64,000 nucleotides of DNA from Maratus speciosus (Eukaryota > Arthropoda > Arachnida > Araneae > Salticidae). The position numbers and the translations under genes were made by a program. The DNA lies in assembly GCA_963932465.1 (NCBI GenBank), contig OZ010789.1, forward strand, positions 598,453,968 to 598,517,967. The letters are read 5' to 3'. Shown in pieces: positions 21,823 to 33,100 of this stretch (the first letter of the stretch is position 1; every line of letters begins with the position of its first letter). A model generated the notes under the pieces. That model was given only the letters and a program-made list of their open reading frames with translations, ran no database searches and was not told where the DNA came from.

Positions 21823-23740
21823 CTTTGCATGTCGCAAAGTTATAGCTGGACAGAGCGCCATCAAGTTCGGAAATATTTATACTGTAATTTGTTGCACGTT
21901 AAAATATTTTTAAAATAGTGGATATGACTATGAAAATTTTGCATCAGTGAAAATGACGTTATGTTTACATTACATTGAAAAAATATGAATTCGACCAGGT
22001 GGAGTACTTATTGCTAATTTTTCTTTCCGTTAATACCAAAGATTGAATCCTCAATTGATAATTACATATCTTGATTATTTGTTACTGATTACTATAAGAA
22101 TTAAATTTAATTTTTCAGTAAGTTGAAAAGTTGAAGTTAATGGGAATGGCAGTTTGGTAACCTTAGTTTAAAATAATATTTGTTTTAAGATTTAGGCCAA
22201 CCAATGTATAAGATTGATTTTTTATTGTAATTATTTTTGCAATTATTTTTTTAAGAATTCGATCTAACAGTTCTTTTAAACATTTTCATTTTGTCGAAAT
22301 TCCATAGCTTCCAACTCGTATCTGTATTATAAAGGATAAACATATCTGTGCGTAACGTTGACGTCATTTTACGAATGGCAACAGAAAATGATCATATTTA
22401 ACTTTTATTTACTTTTATTCCGACTTTTTTAATTTCTAAATATCGCACATTTTCAATTTTTATACCGTCAAATAGAGAAACAATAATGTACTTTCAAATG
22501 ATATTCGTTGGAAAACTATATACCAATTTCTTTGAAAACTGCATCGTAATTACTCAATTTTTATTGTTTTTAAAACAATTTTGAAGTATGATTTTATTAA
22601 ATTTATTTCTATCACTTGCAGACAGACGATTACAAGAGACAAATATTTTTGCACTTAAATTAATATAAATAAAATAGTTCAGCCTTTCTTTCCGGCTTAT
22701 ATTCCATAATGGAGTCTAAACTTCATTAATCCACAAATATAAATACATATATAAATAAAACACAAATTTAAGACCTGTAAACGAATCACCCTTAAAACAT
22801 TGAAATTATAAGAATAATAAAAAAGACTAGCGATCTTTAGAGATTTCTTCGACAATTAATTTTTGCACGAGGCCAATACGAAAGCACCATTTTTATTAAA
22901 TTTCAAAATTTTATTTGAATACATAATTGCTAACATATAATAATCATTCTTGGTATTGCTAGTGAAAAGTCTGGAAAATATATATTAAATGTAAAAAATC
23001 AATTACAGTTTTCAATTAAAAAATAAATGTTTTTCACCTGTATTCTGTAACCCGGGGAGCCCGGGTTGGAACTCCTTGTTTCTTTAAATTTCTTGAAAGA
23101 GGTGGTTGATGATGATAATCATGCCCGCTTTTATTAACCATTTGGGAAAATGGTTGTTGTTCTCTGTCAGGGTAGGAAATCCAAAACATATCTGAGACGT
23201 TTTATTGGTTTAATCCGCATTTTATTCGTTTTCTGATTGGTCTATACAGTAATCTGTATTTCCCTTTACTTTCAACAGAGATGGATACTTCTGTTGCCAC
23301 TATGACAATAAAGTAATAAAAACTACAAAAAAAAATTAATAACTCAGAAACAAATTGAGATACAGCTGTCAAACAAATTGCAGTTAAAGTATGTTTTTTC
23401 TCTATACTACGGTGTAAAAAGTAATATTGTGGTATGTTTAGAATTTTAAGAATGGAATTTCATTTAAAATTAGTCGATGGAAAAGCCTTTTCCCGAACAG
23501 CCAATGAAATGCTTGGATAATACGTAAGTTTCAGGTGGATAATAGGTAAGTTTCAGGAAATCTGACGAGTCGCAGGCGATTTTTGTCGCTTGCAATTTTT
23601 ACGTGTAATAACACTATTAATGTTTTATTCATGGCGTACGTAATGTATGATCAACTCCGTGCGATTTTTTTATCGGTTAAATTTTAGTCTTTGAAAAATT
23701 CATTTTCCAAATGGTCGTTGTAATTTGTTAAATTGCTTTT
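21823..23740. other. AT-rich stretch, nothing recognised
   Basis: No supported gene. Minor structures are a GC palindrome with arms AACCCGGG / CCCGGGTT at 23049-23067, and two adjacent copies of GGATAATA-x-GTAAGTTTCAGG near 23516 and 23539. Confidence 0.5.

Positions 23741-23742
<2 letters not shown>

Positions 23743-23779
<37 letters not shown>
23743..23779. repeat. Poly-T tract (37 bp)
   Basis: A pure T run 150 bp left of a minus-strand SINE. It is too far from that SINE to be a simple tail. Confidence 0.9.
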
Positions 23780-23784
<5 letters not shown>

Positions 23785-23930
23785 CTTTGCTGTGCGGATT
23801 CCTGGATCATAACCTACAATCGATTTTTTGGCCTTTTAAGTAGAACCGATTTCCTTCAAATGTTGCGCACACGATCATTATCTGCTACAATGCAATATTC
23901 AATTACATTTGTTTAATTTCGACGTATTTC

Positions 23931-24060
23931 TTCTAATTGGTAAAGAAATCATGCGAGTTGTTATTTTCCAAACTGAGGGGAAAATATTCTGGCCAGGATT
24001 CGAACCAGGGATCCTTTGGCTAATGGACGAATCTGGTGGACCTAATTCATTCAGGTAACT
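23931..24060 (-). mobile_element. tRNA-derived SINE, copy 1
   Basis: On the minus strand a pol III B-box GGTTCGAATCC (24006-23996) is followed by a body with CAACTCGCATGATTTCTTTACC and AATTAGAA. The A-box half is decayed. The tail side resembles copy 2 and the element at 38191-38362. Confidence 0.55.
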
Positions 24061-24139
24061 TTGTGGATTGTGGTAACTGGTCTGTTATTTATTAAAAAGC
24101 TCAAAAGAATAAATCCCAGGTAACGGAACTTCAGTAAAC

Positions 24140-24300
24140 GCTGGATACGTAATTACTCTTGGTTAATTTTAACACAATTATTCTAATTGCTAAATAAATC
24201 CTGCGAGTTGCGATTTTCTCACAGAGAGAAAAATGTCTAAGCCAGGATTCGAATCAGAGAAACTCGGAATATTCAAGTATTTTCAATGCCATATCTTAAC
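24140..24300 (-). mobile_element. tRNA-derived SINE, copy 2
   Basis: On the minus strand a B-box GATTCGAATCC (24255-24245) is followed by GACATTTTTCTCTCTGTGAG, then GCAACTCGCAGGATTTA, then CAATTAGAATAATTGTGTTA. The same body words occur at 50590-50640 and around the tRNA-like unit at 38221. It is in the same orientation as copy 1, about 250 bp away. Confidence 0.55.
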
Positions 24301-24334
24301 AGGAATAGGATGTAGCGACAACTCACTTTTCCCA

Positions 24335-24677
24335 CACTGTAAAAAAAAACGGCATTTTTACAGTACAAAGTACTGTTCATCTCGCGCACATACTCGATCA
24401 CAGTTGAATGTACTGTACCTTTCTTTGGTTTCCTGACTATTTAAACATGAAAAATACAGTAGTTGCGTAAAATTAACAGCACAATGTACTGGCAATTTGG
24501 ACGCCAGTAGTTTATGCTGTCGTCCAAATGCGTCCAAATTGCCAGTACATTGTACTGTTAATTTTACGCAACTACTGTACTTTCCATGTTTAAATAGTCA
24601 GGAAACCAAAGAAGATACAGTACATTCAACTGTGATCGAGTTTGTGCTGGCAAATTTAGAGTGGTTTTTTTACAGTG
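24335..24677. mobile_element. Hairpin MITE with CACTGTAAAAA ends
   Basis: The ends are CACTGTAAAAAA and TTTTTTTACAGTG. The inner ~110 bp of each arm are nearly identical (for example AACAGCACAATGTACTGGCA against TGCCAGTACATTGTACTGTT), with a 24-bp loop at 24505-24528. The right arm has lost about 20 bp near its outer end. The whole element is one long hairpin and encodes nothing. A 2-bp CA repeat may flank it. The terminal CACTG recalls CACTA/Chapaev-type transposons, but that is a weak inference. Confidence 0.85.
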
Positions 24678-25469
24678 CAGTAGTAGAAAATACTACAGAA
24701 ACATGTCAAATAAGAGTGATGCTGGCCACAATAGAGTTACAACAATGGTTGAAAAATTGACATTAACTTTGCGCCAAACTACGCTTGTTTGAAAATTAAC
24801 AAATATATTTTTAAATATAGGAGAGTTTACAAGAGTTGTTAAAATAAGGATACCGATCAATAAAAGCACATTTTTTACTTCAAATGAATTTTAATTTATA
24901 TTTAATTTAAATTTTTAATATATTTTTGTTATACTGAAAATTATATTTCTTTTCTAGGTTTATTTTATTTTATTAGTTAAATGTATTTATGTCTGTAAGT
25001 TTTACAGTTCACTTTACTATGTATTTGAGAACAGCATTTTTCCATATTTATAACTGGTTTTAAATGATAGCTTAAATAAAAAAAATAAATGCAACTTTTC
25101 GTTTGCTCAATACAAAAGTACAATATAGTTAAAACATATTCGTGTATGTTGGAAACTTTCAGAATTTTAGCTTGCTCGCTCAACCTTATAAAACCTTTCA
25201 AAAGAAAACAAATTGCAATTTTTTTGTAAGAGTGAAAAATCACAAGTTAATATCTACGTAGTTGATACAAATACGCACGTCTACTCTTTTTTATCTTAAA
25301 GACAAAAGAAAAGAAAAGAAAAGAACGAAGAAAAAAGTAAGAATTTTAATATCACGTACTAAATTTTGGGCCGATTTGTTTGGCAATACAAATTGACGAT
25401 CGATGTTTCTCAGGATTTCTTTGGTTAATAATATGTTAATTTGTAAAATCTCGTGTTAAAAATAAAGAT

Positions 25470-25800
25470 TTTTTTTACATGCTTTCTTCTTACGATTCTG
25501 TTTGTATGCGACAGTCAAATCTTGTTACTCATTTTTCATCGCCTTGCTGTTGACATAGAGCTCTAAAATTTGGGATACATTTGTTTCCTGAGACAATGCA
25601 TGAATTTGACTTTGATTTTATAAAATTCGATCTCTGAGGGGGCAACAGTGTACAAATTTAAAATTAAAAATGTCCTCATATCTCATAAACCAATCGAAAT
25701 AAAATTATGAAACATGACATGTCTATATTATAAGTAAAATTACTAAACACGTGTTTCATTTTTTTAAATTCGACCTCTAAGAGGGGCAAAGGAGGAGGGG
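25470..25800 (+). repeat. Two-unit tandem repeat of about 144 bp
   Basis: AATTCGATCTCTGAGGGGG (25623) and AATTCGACCTCTAAGAGGGG (25767) begin similar blocks. A CATGCTTTCTTCTTACG word at 25479 resembles the HINE 5' word, so this may be a short HINE relative. Confidence 0.4.
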
Positions 25801-26179
25801 GTGGCTGCACTCAAGCGCTCTCCATTTTCGAAAGACAAAAAACGCTACTTTAGGTTAACACTACTTAAACTTTATGGTTATTGAATTACAGTTTGGTTTC
25901 CTGTGGAAAAATCAGTATCATACTCAACAGTGAGTATTTGTTGAACAGAACTAATGGCAGGTTTACCACAAGGGCGACAAATTTTGGCTACCTTGGCGAA
26001 CTATCGCAAATTTGGTAGTGCATTAAAAAATTAGTTTTTTGTACATCTTAGTTAATTTTAATGAAAACATGTTTTTTTTCCTTTTACACTTATGAAATCT
26101 CTGTTTTTTATTAACTAACACAGACTATCGTAACAATTTACTATGGAAATTATGTTTTTTTTTTTTTTATTCAAAATTT

Positions 26180-26600
26180 TGTTAAATTTATTTCTGCATA
26201 ATTTTTTTAATTAAATACATTTTACAGAATAGAATCTTTTCATCTCTCAAACCACAATAGACTAGAGAAACATCACTTAACTCACAAGAAATAATAGACT
26301 TTCACAAATTAAACCCAATTATTCATTGAAATAAATAAACATTCTTCTTGAACTTTCGTGTAATAGAAATACTTCAAATATATTCTCAAATATGTAGATT
26401 ACAATGGTTTTCAATATTCAAACGTACTCATACATTAATTAGAAAAAAAGTTCTTTTAATGCTCAGAGTAAAATACATAAGATAAAGTATTATGAATATT
26501 CACATAGTAATTGTCCTTTCTAAAACAGATGATATTAAAATTTTCATTCCTATACATTAGGAAGCATATAGAATAATGATCATTTTATCTAACAGTTATC
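26180..26600 (+). repeat. Family D, diverged copy
   Basis: It contains AATAGACTTTCACAAATTA, CGTACTCATACATTAAT and a TTAATGCT-x-AGAGTA phrase in the same order as in the duplicated blocks at 30436-30990 and 31450-31995. It is more diverged than those two are from each other. Confidence 0.55.
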
Positions 26601-26842
26601 TTTCATTGAAATGCATAATTGTTGTGTGAATGGAATGTATGGAATAATTTCCTATAATAAAAAGTGTTGAAACTCCTACATGAATAATTGAAAATGGATT
26701 TAAAAAATTACATTTTGTTCGACAATGTATCTCTCCATGGAACTTCAAAGTATCTAGATTTTAAGTATCGAAATGAATGTCAAAAGTCAAAAATTTTCTA
26801 AATCCCTCAGTTAAATTTCGGCTAACCTCTACAGTGATGTTT

Positions 26843-26844
<2 letters not shown>

Positions 26845-26874
<30 letters not shown>
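26845..26874. repeat. Poly-A tract (30 bp)
   Basis: A pure A run abutting the 5' end of HINE-2. HINE-1 likewise starts next to an A-rich tract. Confidence 0.95.
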
Positions 26875-26876
<2 letters not shown>

Positions 26877-27955
26877 AGTCGGATGTACCAATCCCAAAAC
26901 TTTCTTCTATCTCATACATGTTAATACTTCAAAATTCGGCATCACACTGCCAAAATTAAATGGCAATCTATGCATCTCATGAGGATTCTAAAGATAAGAA
27001 ATTCCCTGCATTAGTTCTTGAGATATGACTATCGCTGAAATCGTCTAAATCAATCAAAATGCTGCCTAGCAGCGCCACCTATTGGGTGATTTATACCAAA
27101 TCCTAATCAGCAACAATTTATGTCAATGTCTGACTGAATCTGAAATTTGGAAAAAATCCGTGCATTAGTTTTTGAGATAGAGCTATAGCAAAAATCGTGA
27201 AAATTCCTGCATAGCAGCGCCACCTATTGGGTGATTAACACCAAAACCTAATTAACATAAATTTGTGTCAACATACAACTAAATCTGAAGTTAGATGAAA
27301 ATTCGTCCATTAGTTCTATAGATAGAGCTATTGAGGCAATCGTGAAAAAGGCAGCACAGAAGTGTCACCTGTTGGGTGATTTGCAACAACATAATCAGTA
27401 GCAAGTCATATCAAGGACTAACTGAATCTGAAGTTTGATGAAAATCCGTGCGTTAGTTCTTAAGATAGAGCTATTGGGGAAATCGTGTAAATCCTGCAAA
27501 ATTCATCATAACAACGCCACCTGTTGGGCGATTTACACCAAAACGTAATCAGCATCAATTCATATCAAAGACTAACTAAATCTGAAGTTTGATCAAAATC
27601 CGTGCATTAGTTCGTGAGATAGAGCTATTGCAAAAATCGTGAAAAATGCAGCATAGCAGCGCCACCTGTTGAGCGATTTACACCAAAAACTAATCAGCAT
27701 CAATTTGTATGAGGGACTCACTAAATACAAATTTTTATTAAATTCGTGCATTAGTTCTTGAGATAGAGCGCCCACAAAATTTTTGTCACATACACACAGA
27801 CAGACAGACAGACTCACAGAGTCACAGACAGACATTTTGTAAAAACATGTTTTTTGGAATCTCTGACCCCTAAAATGTATAAATCCGTCGAAAACCGGAA
27901 ATCGAAAAGTTTCATGAATCCAATACTTTCTTCTTGTAAAGATAGAAGAAAGTAA
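26875..27955 (+). mobile_element. HINE-2: Helentron-like element sharing HINE-1 termini
   Basis: The 5' end CTAGTCGGATGTACCAATCC leads to ACTTTCTTCTATC, nearly identical to HINE-1. The 3' end carries CTCTGACCCCTAAAATG, then CCGTCGAAAACCGGAAATCG and a hairpin TACTTTCTTCT / AGAAGAAAGTA (27924-27954). The minisatellite core is a different 145-bp unit, so the two elements share ends but not middles. No protein is encoded. Confidence 0.8.
27060..27790 (+). repeat. Minisatellite, about 5 units of 145-152 bp
   Basis: GCGCCACCTATTGGGTGATT or variants recur at 27072, 27217, 27362, 27514 and 27659. Each unit has GAAAATCCGTGCATTAGTTC and GATAGAGCTATTG. A diverged inverted unit occurs at 42970-43290. 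Confidence 0.9.
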
Positions 27956-28293
27956 AAAAGGTTATAGCCCAGCCATCCTTATGAATTACATGGGAATCTT
28001 GTAATGCCTATGTGAGTAAAATAAAATGTGAAGAACTAAAGAAATGAAATGTTTCATACCTCATCATACAAACTTGTGAATGAAAGATACAGTGCGTAAT
28101 CAGGTAACGAATATAATTTGTTCAAAGTTATGTTAAGTAATCGAATTGATCGTTAACTGACCATCGATTCACCATCAATATTTATGGAATTTTAAATAAT
28201 TTATTCTGGAGGACTCAACAATTAAATGAAAACTATTTAATTCTATACTTCGTTTGTTTATATATAAGAAAGAATAATAGAAACGTACACTGA

Positions 28294-28570
28294 GGTCCTC
28301 CGTGGCCAAGTGGTTAAGGCATGACGCCGGTAATTGCTGGAAAGCGGAGGAGGTCTGTGGGTTTGACTCCCGCTGGCACCGTTGCTTCCGGCTGTAATTA
28401 TCAAGCGTTATAAATTTCCTTGTACAACCTAGTCCTTGTATGTTTACTAAATTGCATATCTATTTTGTGTAATTATTTCCGTGTATAAAATAAAGAATCA
28501 TTCAAGGCGACAGAGTTATAGGCCCTAAAGCAATCTCCACTTCGGTGAATTTCAAATGTCAAAAACATAC
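28294..28570 (+). mobile_element. tRNA-derived SINE, second family
   Basis: The head GGTCCTCCGTGGCCAAGTGG carries an A-box-like word (TGGCCAAGTGG, 28303-28313). A B-box-like GGGTTTGACTCCC follows at about 28359-28371, at a spacing suited to an internal pol III promoter. The head ends near CTGGCACC. An unrelated body follows (GTTGCTTCCGGCTGTAATTA and onward), with AAATAAAGAATCATTC near 28487. The 3' end is uncertain. It is more likely a SINE than a working tRNA, because the stems pair poorly in the anticodon region. Confidence 0.55.
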
Positions 28571-28689
28571 ACTGCCTTGCATTTTAGTCTTCCAAATAGT
28601 ATTTCTGTTTTGGGGACGTTAAAGAACTTGATCAGTCTCAAGTGCTTTCATTTATTCTTTAAAAAAAATTATAATTTATTTATAATGTA

Positions 28690-29170
28690 TTCTTGTGGAA
28701 CTTCCTAAGCTTTTAAACCCCGATCTCGTATGCGTGCCACATTTTTTTGGTCTACTTTTGCCTACAATCGTTCTGAAATCCTTCCGCTTCTGCAAAAGGA
28801 TTTAATAGCTTTTTCTTTTTTTTGTTTCCACCTTTTCTGAAAAACAAAACGCCTTAAGTTACTCGGTATTCATCATTTAATAGTTTGTGATGTTCTTCTT
28901 TGAACAGCTCTTGAAGTTTTTCTGTCATTATGAAATATTGAATATCATATTCACCTCCAACTCCAGGTTACTTGTAATTATCACAGTTTCATCCATAACT
29001 TCAAGGAAGATAATTTCCGTTCATCATGGTCTGTCGGACTTGAGCGAATAACTCACACCGCATTTCATATTTGGATGGCTATTTGTTTTGTGGGTTTCTT
29101 TTTTTACATAAAAATCTTTCCAGAAAATATTTCTAATCCTTCTTCCGTGTACCACCATTTTTTTAACCTA
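28690..29170 (-). pseudogene. Possible decayed coding remnant, unassigned
   Basis: Minus-strand frames contain short protein-like runs such as MTEKLQELFKEEHHKLLNDE (from about 28936), KKKKKLLNPFAEAEGF and ETVIITSNLELEV, separated by stops and frame changes. Base composition is slightly higher in GC than around it. I do not recognise the family, and chance open frames cannot be excluded. Confidence 0.2.
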
Positions 29171-29699
29171 CGACACACTCCAATAAACACAAATTTCGCC
29201 TTTTACTTAAGTATTTAAATATCACTTGAATTTAACGCAGAGAATTTTTTTTTTGGTTTTTTTTTCAATATTAAATTATGTGAAGTTCATGTTAAGAAAC
29301 AAGAAAAATTTTAATGTGCATTTTATAGTGACTAATAGGCGAAATCGCTATGATTAGTCAGTGAAAGTTTGTTCTTTTACTTTTAGTTATTTAACTGCAA
29401 AGTTGAATGGATTTAAGAATATATAATTTAACTTAAGCTTTTTTACAGAAAAAATCAATTTTTCCTTCTTACGCCTAGAACAAAAAAATTATCATATTTT
29501 AACATTGACAAGTAACTTTTAGACAAACCTGTATTGGAATTATTTCAGAGAAATTACAAAGGTAAGGTGAGAGGTGACGAATAAATCCGTTGACATTTCA
29601 AAAATTAATGAGAAATTAAAAATAAAACGTGTCAGAGTGTGGGCTGGACCGTAAGACTTGTAACAGTGTAGGGTGTTTAGTAGCAAAGAAAAAAATAGT

Positions 29700-30240
29700 T
29701 CGAATTCTTTGAACTATTTTTTGCTGCAAAAAATTCCGATTATTTTTCAAGCCTTGTGCTGCAAACTGCACTCCGATACGATTTGACATGGATAAATTTT
29801 TGACATGGTAACAGACTTATGGGATTCTTTGGATTTATGTGATTTAACATACACTTGTCTAACAGGAACGAAAAAAAAATCAAAAGTTATTAACATTTAA
29901 CTTTATCCATTGTGCCGGTAATTAAAAAAAAATGTAAAAATGGAAATTGAAATTTGTCAAAACTTGGGTTAAAACAGAAAGATAGTTTTTAATCACTCTT
30001 TTATAATACAAGTATATAAAGTCGCAAAAAACATTCTTCCAATTTTTTATCTTCAAATCTTTGAACTATTTATTGCTACGTAAAAATCTTTTTTATTTGT
30101 CAAGTCATGTGCTGCAAACCTTACTCCGATGCGATACTTTTTATAGTTTTTGACATGTTAACGGACTTGTTTTATACTTTGACCTTTGTGATTTGAAATA
30201 CTCTTATCTAAAAGGACAGAAAAAAAAAACAACTAAGACT
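29700..30240 (+). repeat. Tandem duplication, spacing about 350 bp
   Basis: TCTTTGAACTATTTTTTGCT (29708) and TCTTTGAACTATTTATTGCT (30058) start two similar blocks. Both share GTGCTGCAAAC, ACTCCGATRCGAT and TTTTGACATGKTAAC. Confidence 0.65.
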
Positions 30241-30435
30241 TGATATATAAAAACGGTATTTATCTTATTAATTAAATCTAAATTTGAAAAAATATAATGT
30301 AAAAACATGTGGGTGCAAGTTAAAACATCAAGTATACAAAATTGCAACAGACACGCTTTTAAATTTAATAAAAAATTAAACTGTGTTAAACTGAACATAT
30401 AAACTGTGTTTATTATGTTTATATTATTATAATTA

Positions 30436-30990
30436 TTATTTGTTACATAAAAATATAATTTCGACTCTTAAATCACGCTAGAAAAAAACATCTGCATGAC
30501 GCACAAGTAACAATAGACTTTCACAAATTTGATAAGATTGTTCAGGAAAATAAAACACCATGCTACTTTAACTGTCGTGTAATAAAAATGCCCCAAATTT
30601 ATATTCAACTAAGTAGATTAGGATGTTTTCTATTATGCAAGCGTACTCATGCATTAATAAGGAAAAAAGATCGTCTAATGCTATAAGTAGAATAAATTAG
30701 ATAAAGTCGTATGACTTTTTACATCTTAATGGTTCTATAGAGAACACATAGCATTTACATTTTTATTCTTTTATACTGTAGGCATTTATCAACATTATCG
30801 TATTTCACAATTGTGTTTATGTTAAGCAAAATAAATATTTTATATGAAATTAACTATTTACTCCATCCCAATTATTTTTTGCCGTGGAGTTGTGTGTTAA
30901 CCAATTTAAATTGCCTCATGTGTATCACCTGCGAAACCACTGTTTTAATTTTCTACTATCGTAGTCCTTGGTGTTTTGTTCATCTGACGA
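30436..30990 (+). repeat. Family D, tandem copy 1
   Basis: Shares long stretches with 31450-31995, for example GTAGATTAGGATGTTTTCTA and TGCAAGCGTACTCATGCATT. The spacing measured at TAGACTTTCACAAA is 1,027 bp. No protein-like frame is conserved between the copies. Confidence 0.75.
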
Positions 30991-31449
30991 AACCCGTCTC
31001 ACTCCTCTGACTGTCTGTCTGTCACAGAATTCATTCTCAGAAATTGTATAACTTTGACACTTAAAATTCTGTATACTTATAGCCGAATACTTCCCATCAC
31101 ACGACAAAGTATAAAATTTAGAAAACATTTTATGTTATTTTAATTACATAAATTAATTTAATGACATGCGACTATTTTTAAGATTTAGATTTTAAACAGA
31201 ACATTAATTTCAGTCTTTTTCGCGCAGTCTAGGTGGTACTGTGGTAGTGTGAAATTATTTCCCCGGAATAGATTTCATTATCTAATAGGTTCAATTTTAC
31301 AAAATTTTTGTATGTTTTTGCCATTTTAAGACCAAAAGTTGTTCTAAAATGTTTTAGTAATTACTTTCTTAATTAAAAATTCTTTTTTTTTGTGAAATTG
31401 CGAAATTTTAAATTCACTACATATAAACTGTGTTTAATGTATTTAAATT

Positions 31450-31995
31450 TAAATTAATCTGTTTTAACATAAAAAGTTATTTTCGACTCCCAAATCACAA
31501 TAGGCTAGATACAAACATCTGTATCACGCACAAGTCACAATAGACTTTCACAAATTAGATAAGATAGTTCTGGAAAATAAAGCACCATGCTTCTTTAACT
31601 GTCGTGTAATAAAAATTCTGCAAATTTATATTCAACTAAGTAGATTAGGATGTTTTCTATTATGCAAGCGTACTCATGCATTCATCAGAAAAAAAAGATC
31701 ATCTAATGCTATAAGTAGAATAAATTAGATAAAGACTTTTGACTATTTACATCTTAATGGTTCTATACAGAACACATACCATTTACATGTTTATTCTTCT
31801 ATATCGTAGCCATTTATCATGATTATTGTATTTCACAATTGTGTTTATGTTAAGCAAAGGAAATATTCTGTATCAAATGAACTATTTACTTCATCCCAAT
31901 TCTTTTTGCCGTGGACTTTTTACCGTAAACAATTCAAATTGCCTGATGTTAAACACATGAGAAAACACCGTTTTAATTTTCTACTGTAATAGTCA
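31450..31995 (+). repeat. Family D, tandem copy 2
   Basis: Second copy of the block at 30436-30990, about 90% similar by eye. Each copy ends near a TTTTAATTTTCTACT phrase. Confidence 0.75.
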
Positions 31996-31999
31996 TTTT

Positions 32000-33100
32000 T
32001 TAGTTTGACAACGAAAATCTTTCATTGTAGATATTTCTTTTAAAAAAAAAATTAACTAAAAACATAAATATGTAAATTCTAGTTTTATTTACTATGGACA
32101 CTTTTTTTAAATCAAACATAATTTCTATATTTTTATTTTAAAATCTTTTTTGTACAATTATTTTTTATTCCTTTAAAATTTACTTTAAAAATATTTTTAA
32201 ATGTGCAATCAAACAAGAAAAAGAATATTTAAAAAAATTTATTTTACGAAAATTTTATGTTAAAGAAGAATCAAATTGTAAATTGATTTTATATCAGCTT
32301 GATAATCAAAATTGTTGAACTAGTGTCATTTATAATATATTTTCAGGCCAACTACCCTATGATGATTGAATTGATATGGAAAATCTGTAAAAGGCTTAAA
32401 TGAAAAATATGTTTCATTAACAAAACAAAAATAAAAGATTGATTTCACTTGCAGAATTAAAATAATAACATAATAAGATCTTATTCCGTTCTGAGGCGTA
32501 AATGTGAATATTACATTAATTTTATTTTTGACAAAACATTTAAGACAGAAAATATTTTGAGGAATTTTGATTTGTTGTGACCCTTTTTCTTACAAAAACA
32601 CTTCAAAAAGGAATTTGAATTTAAACATTATGCTTGTTTATAATTCAAAATGGTAACATGGTTTGCAGTCTCGAAAGATATTGAGTTAAAATTAATTATT
32701 TTTGTTAATATTTGCTAATAAAAAACTCTAACATTCATCTCTAACATAGCGCCATCTATCGGTAAAATTTCAAACTAGCCAATTTTATTACGTAACCCTT
32801 TTCTGCATACTCTATAAAGTATAAACATCAAAGCTTTTAAAAATATTCCAAATAATTAAATTTTAAAGCCATTTCAAACACTGCACGGCCACTTTGTATA
32901 CAACTACGGGAAGTTTCTCTAAAGTTCATATTAAACGCATTAGTAAAGTGTGTTTTGACTAGTTTTTTTTTTTTTTTTTTGTCTTAGGATTATGAGTACA
33001 TGTAAGATACCCAAAAGTTTTAATTGCATTAATTCCATTTCATTTTATAGGACGGAAAATGCATGCATCTGATAAAGTACAAATCTAAACTATTTTCACA
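32000..33100. other. AT-rich stretch, nothing recognised
   Basis: No gene or bounded repeat was seen. One word, TAGCGCCATCTATCGG (32748), resembles the HINE unit but has no supporting flanks. Confidence 0.5.

Noticed and set aside
23049..23067. GC palindrome as a regulatory site or tRNA B-box
   Set aside because: The arms are only 8 bp with no associated structure, so it may be chance.
32742..32765. HINE unit fragment (TAGCGCCATCTATCGG)
   Set aside because: Only about 16 bases match and the flanks do not support homology.
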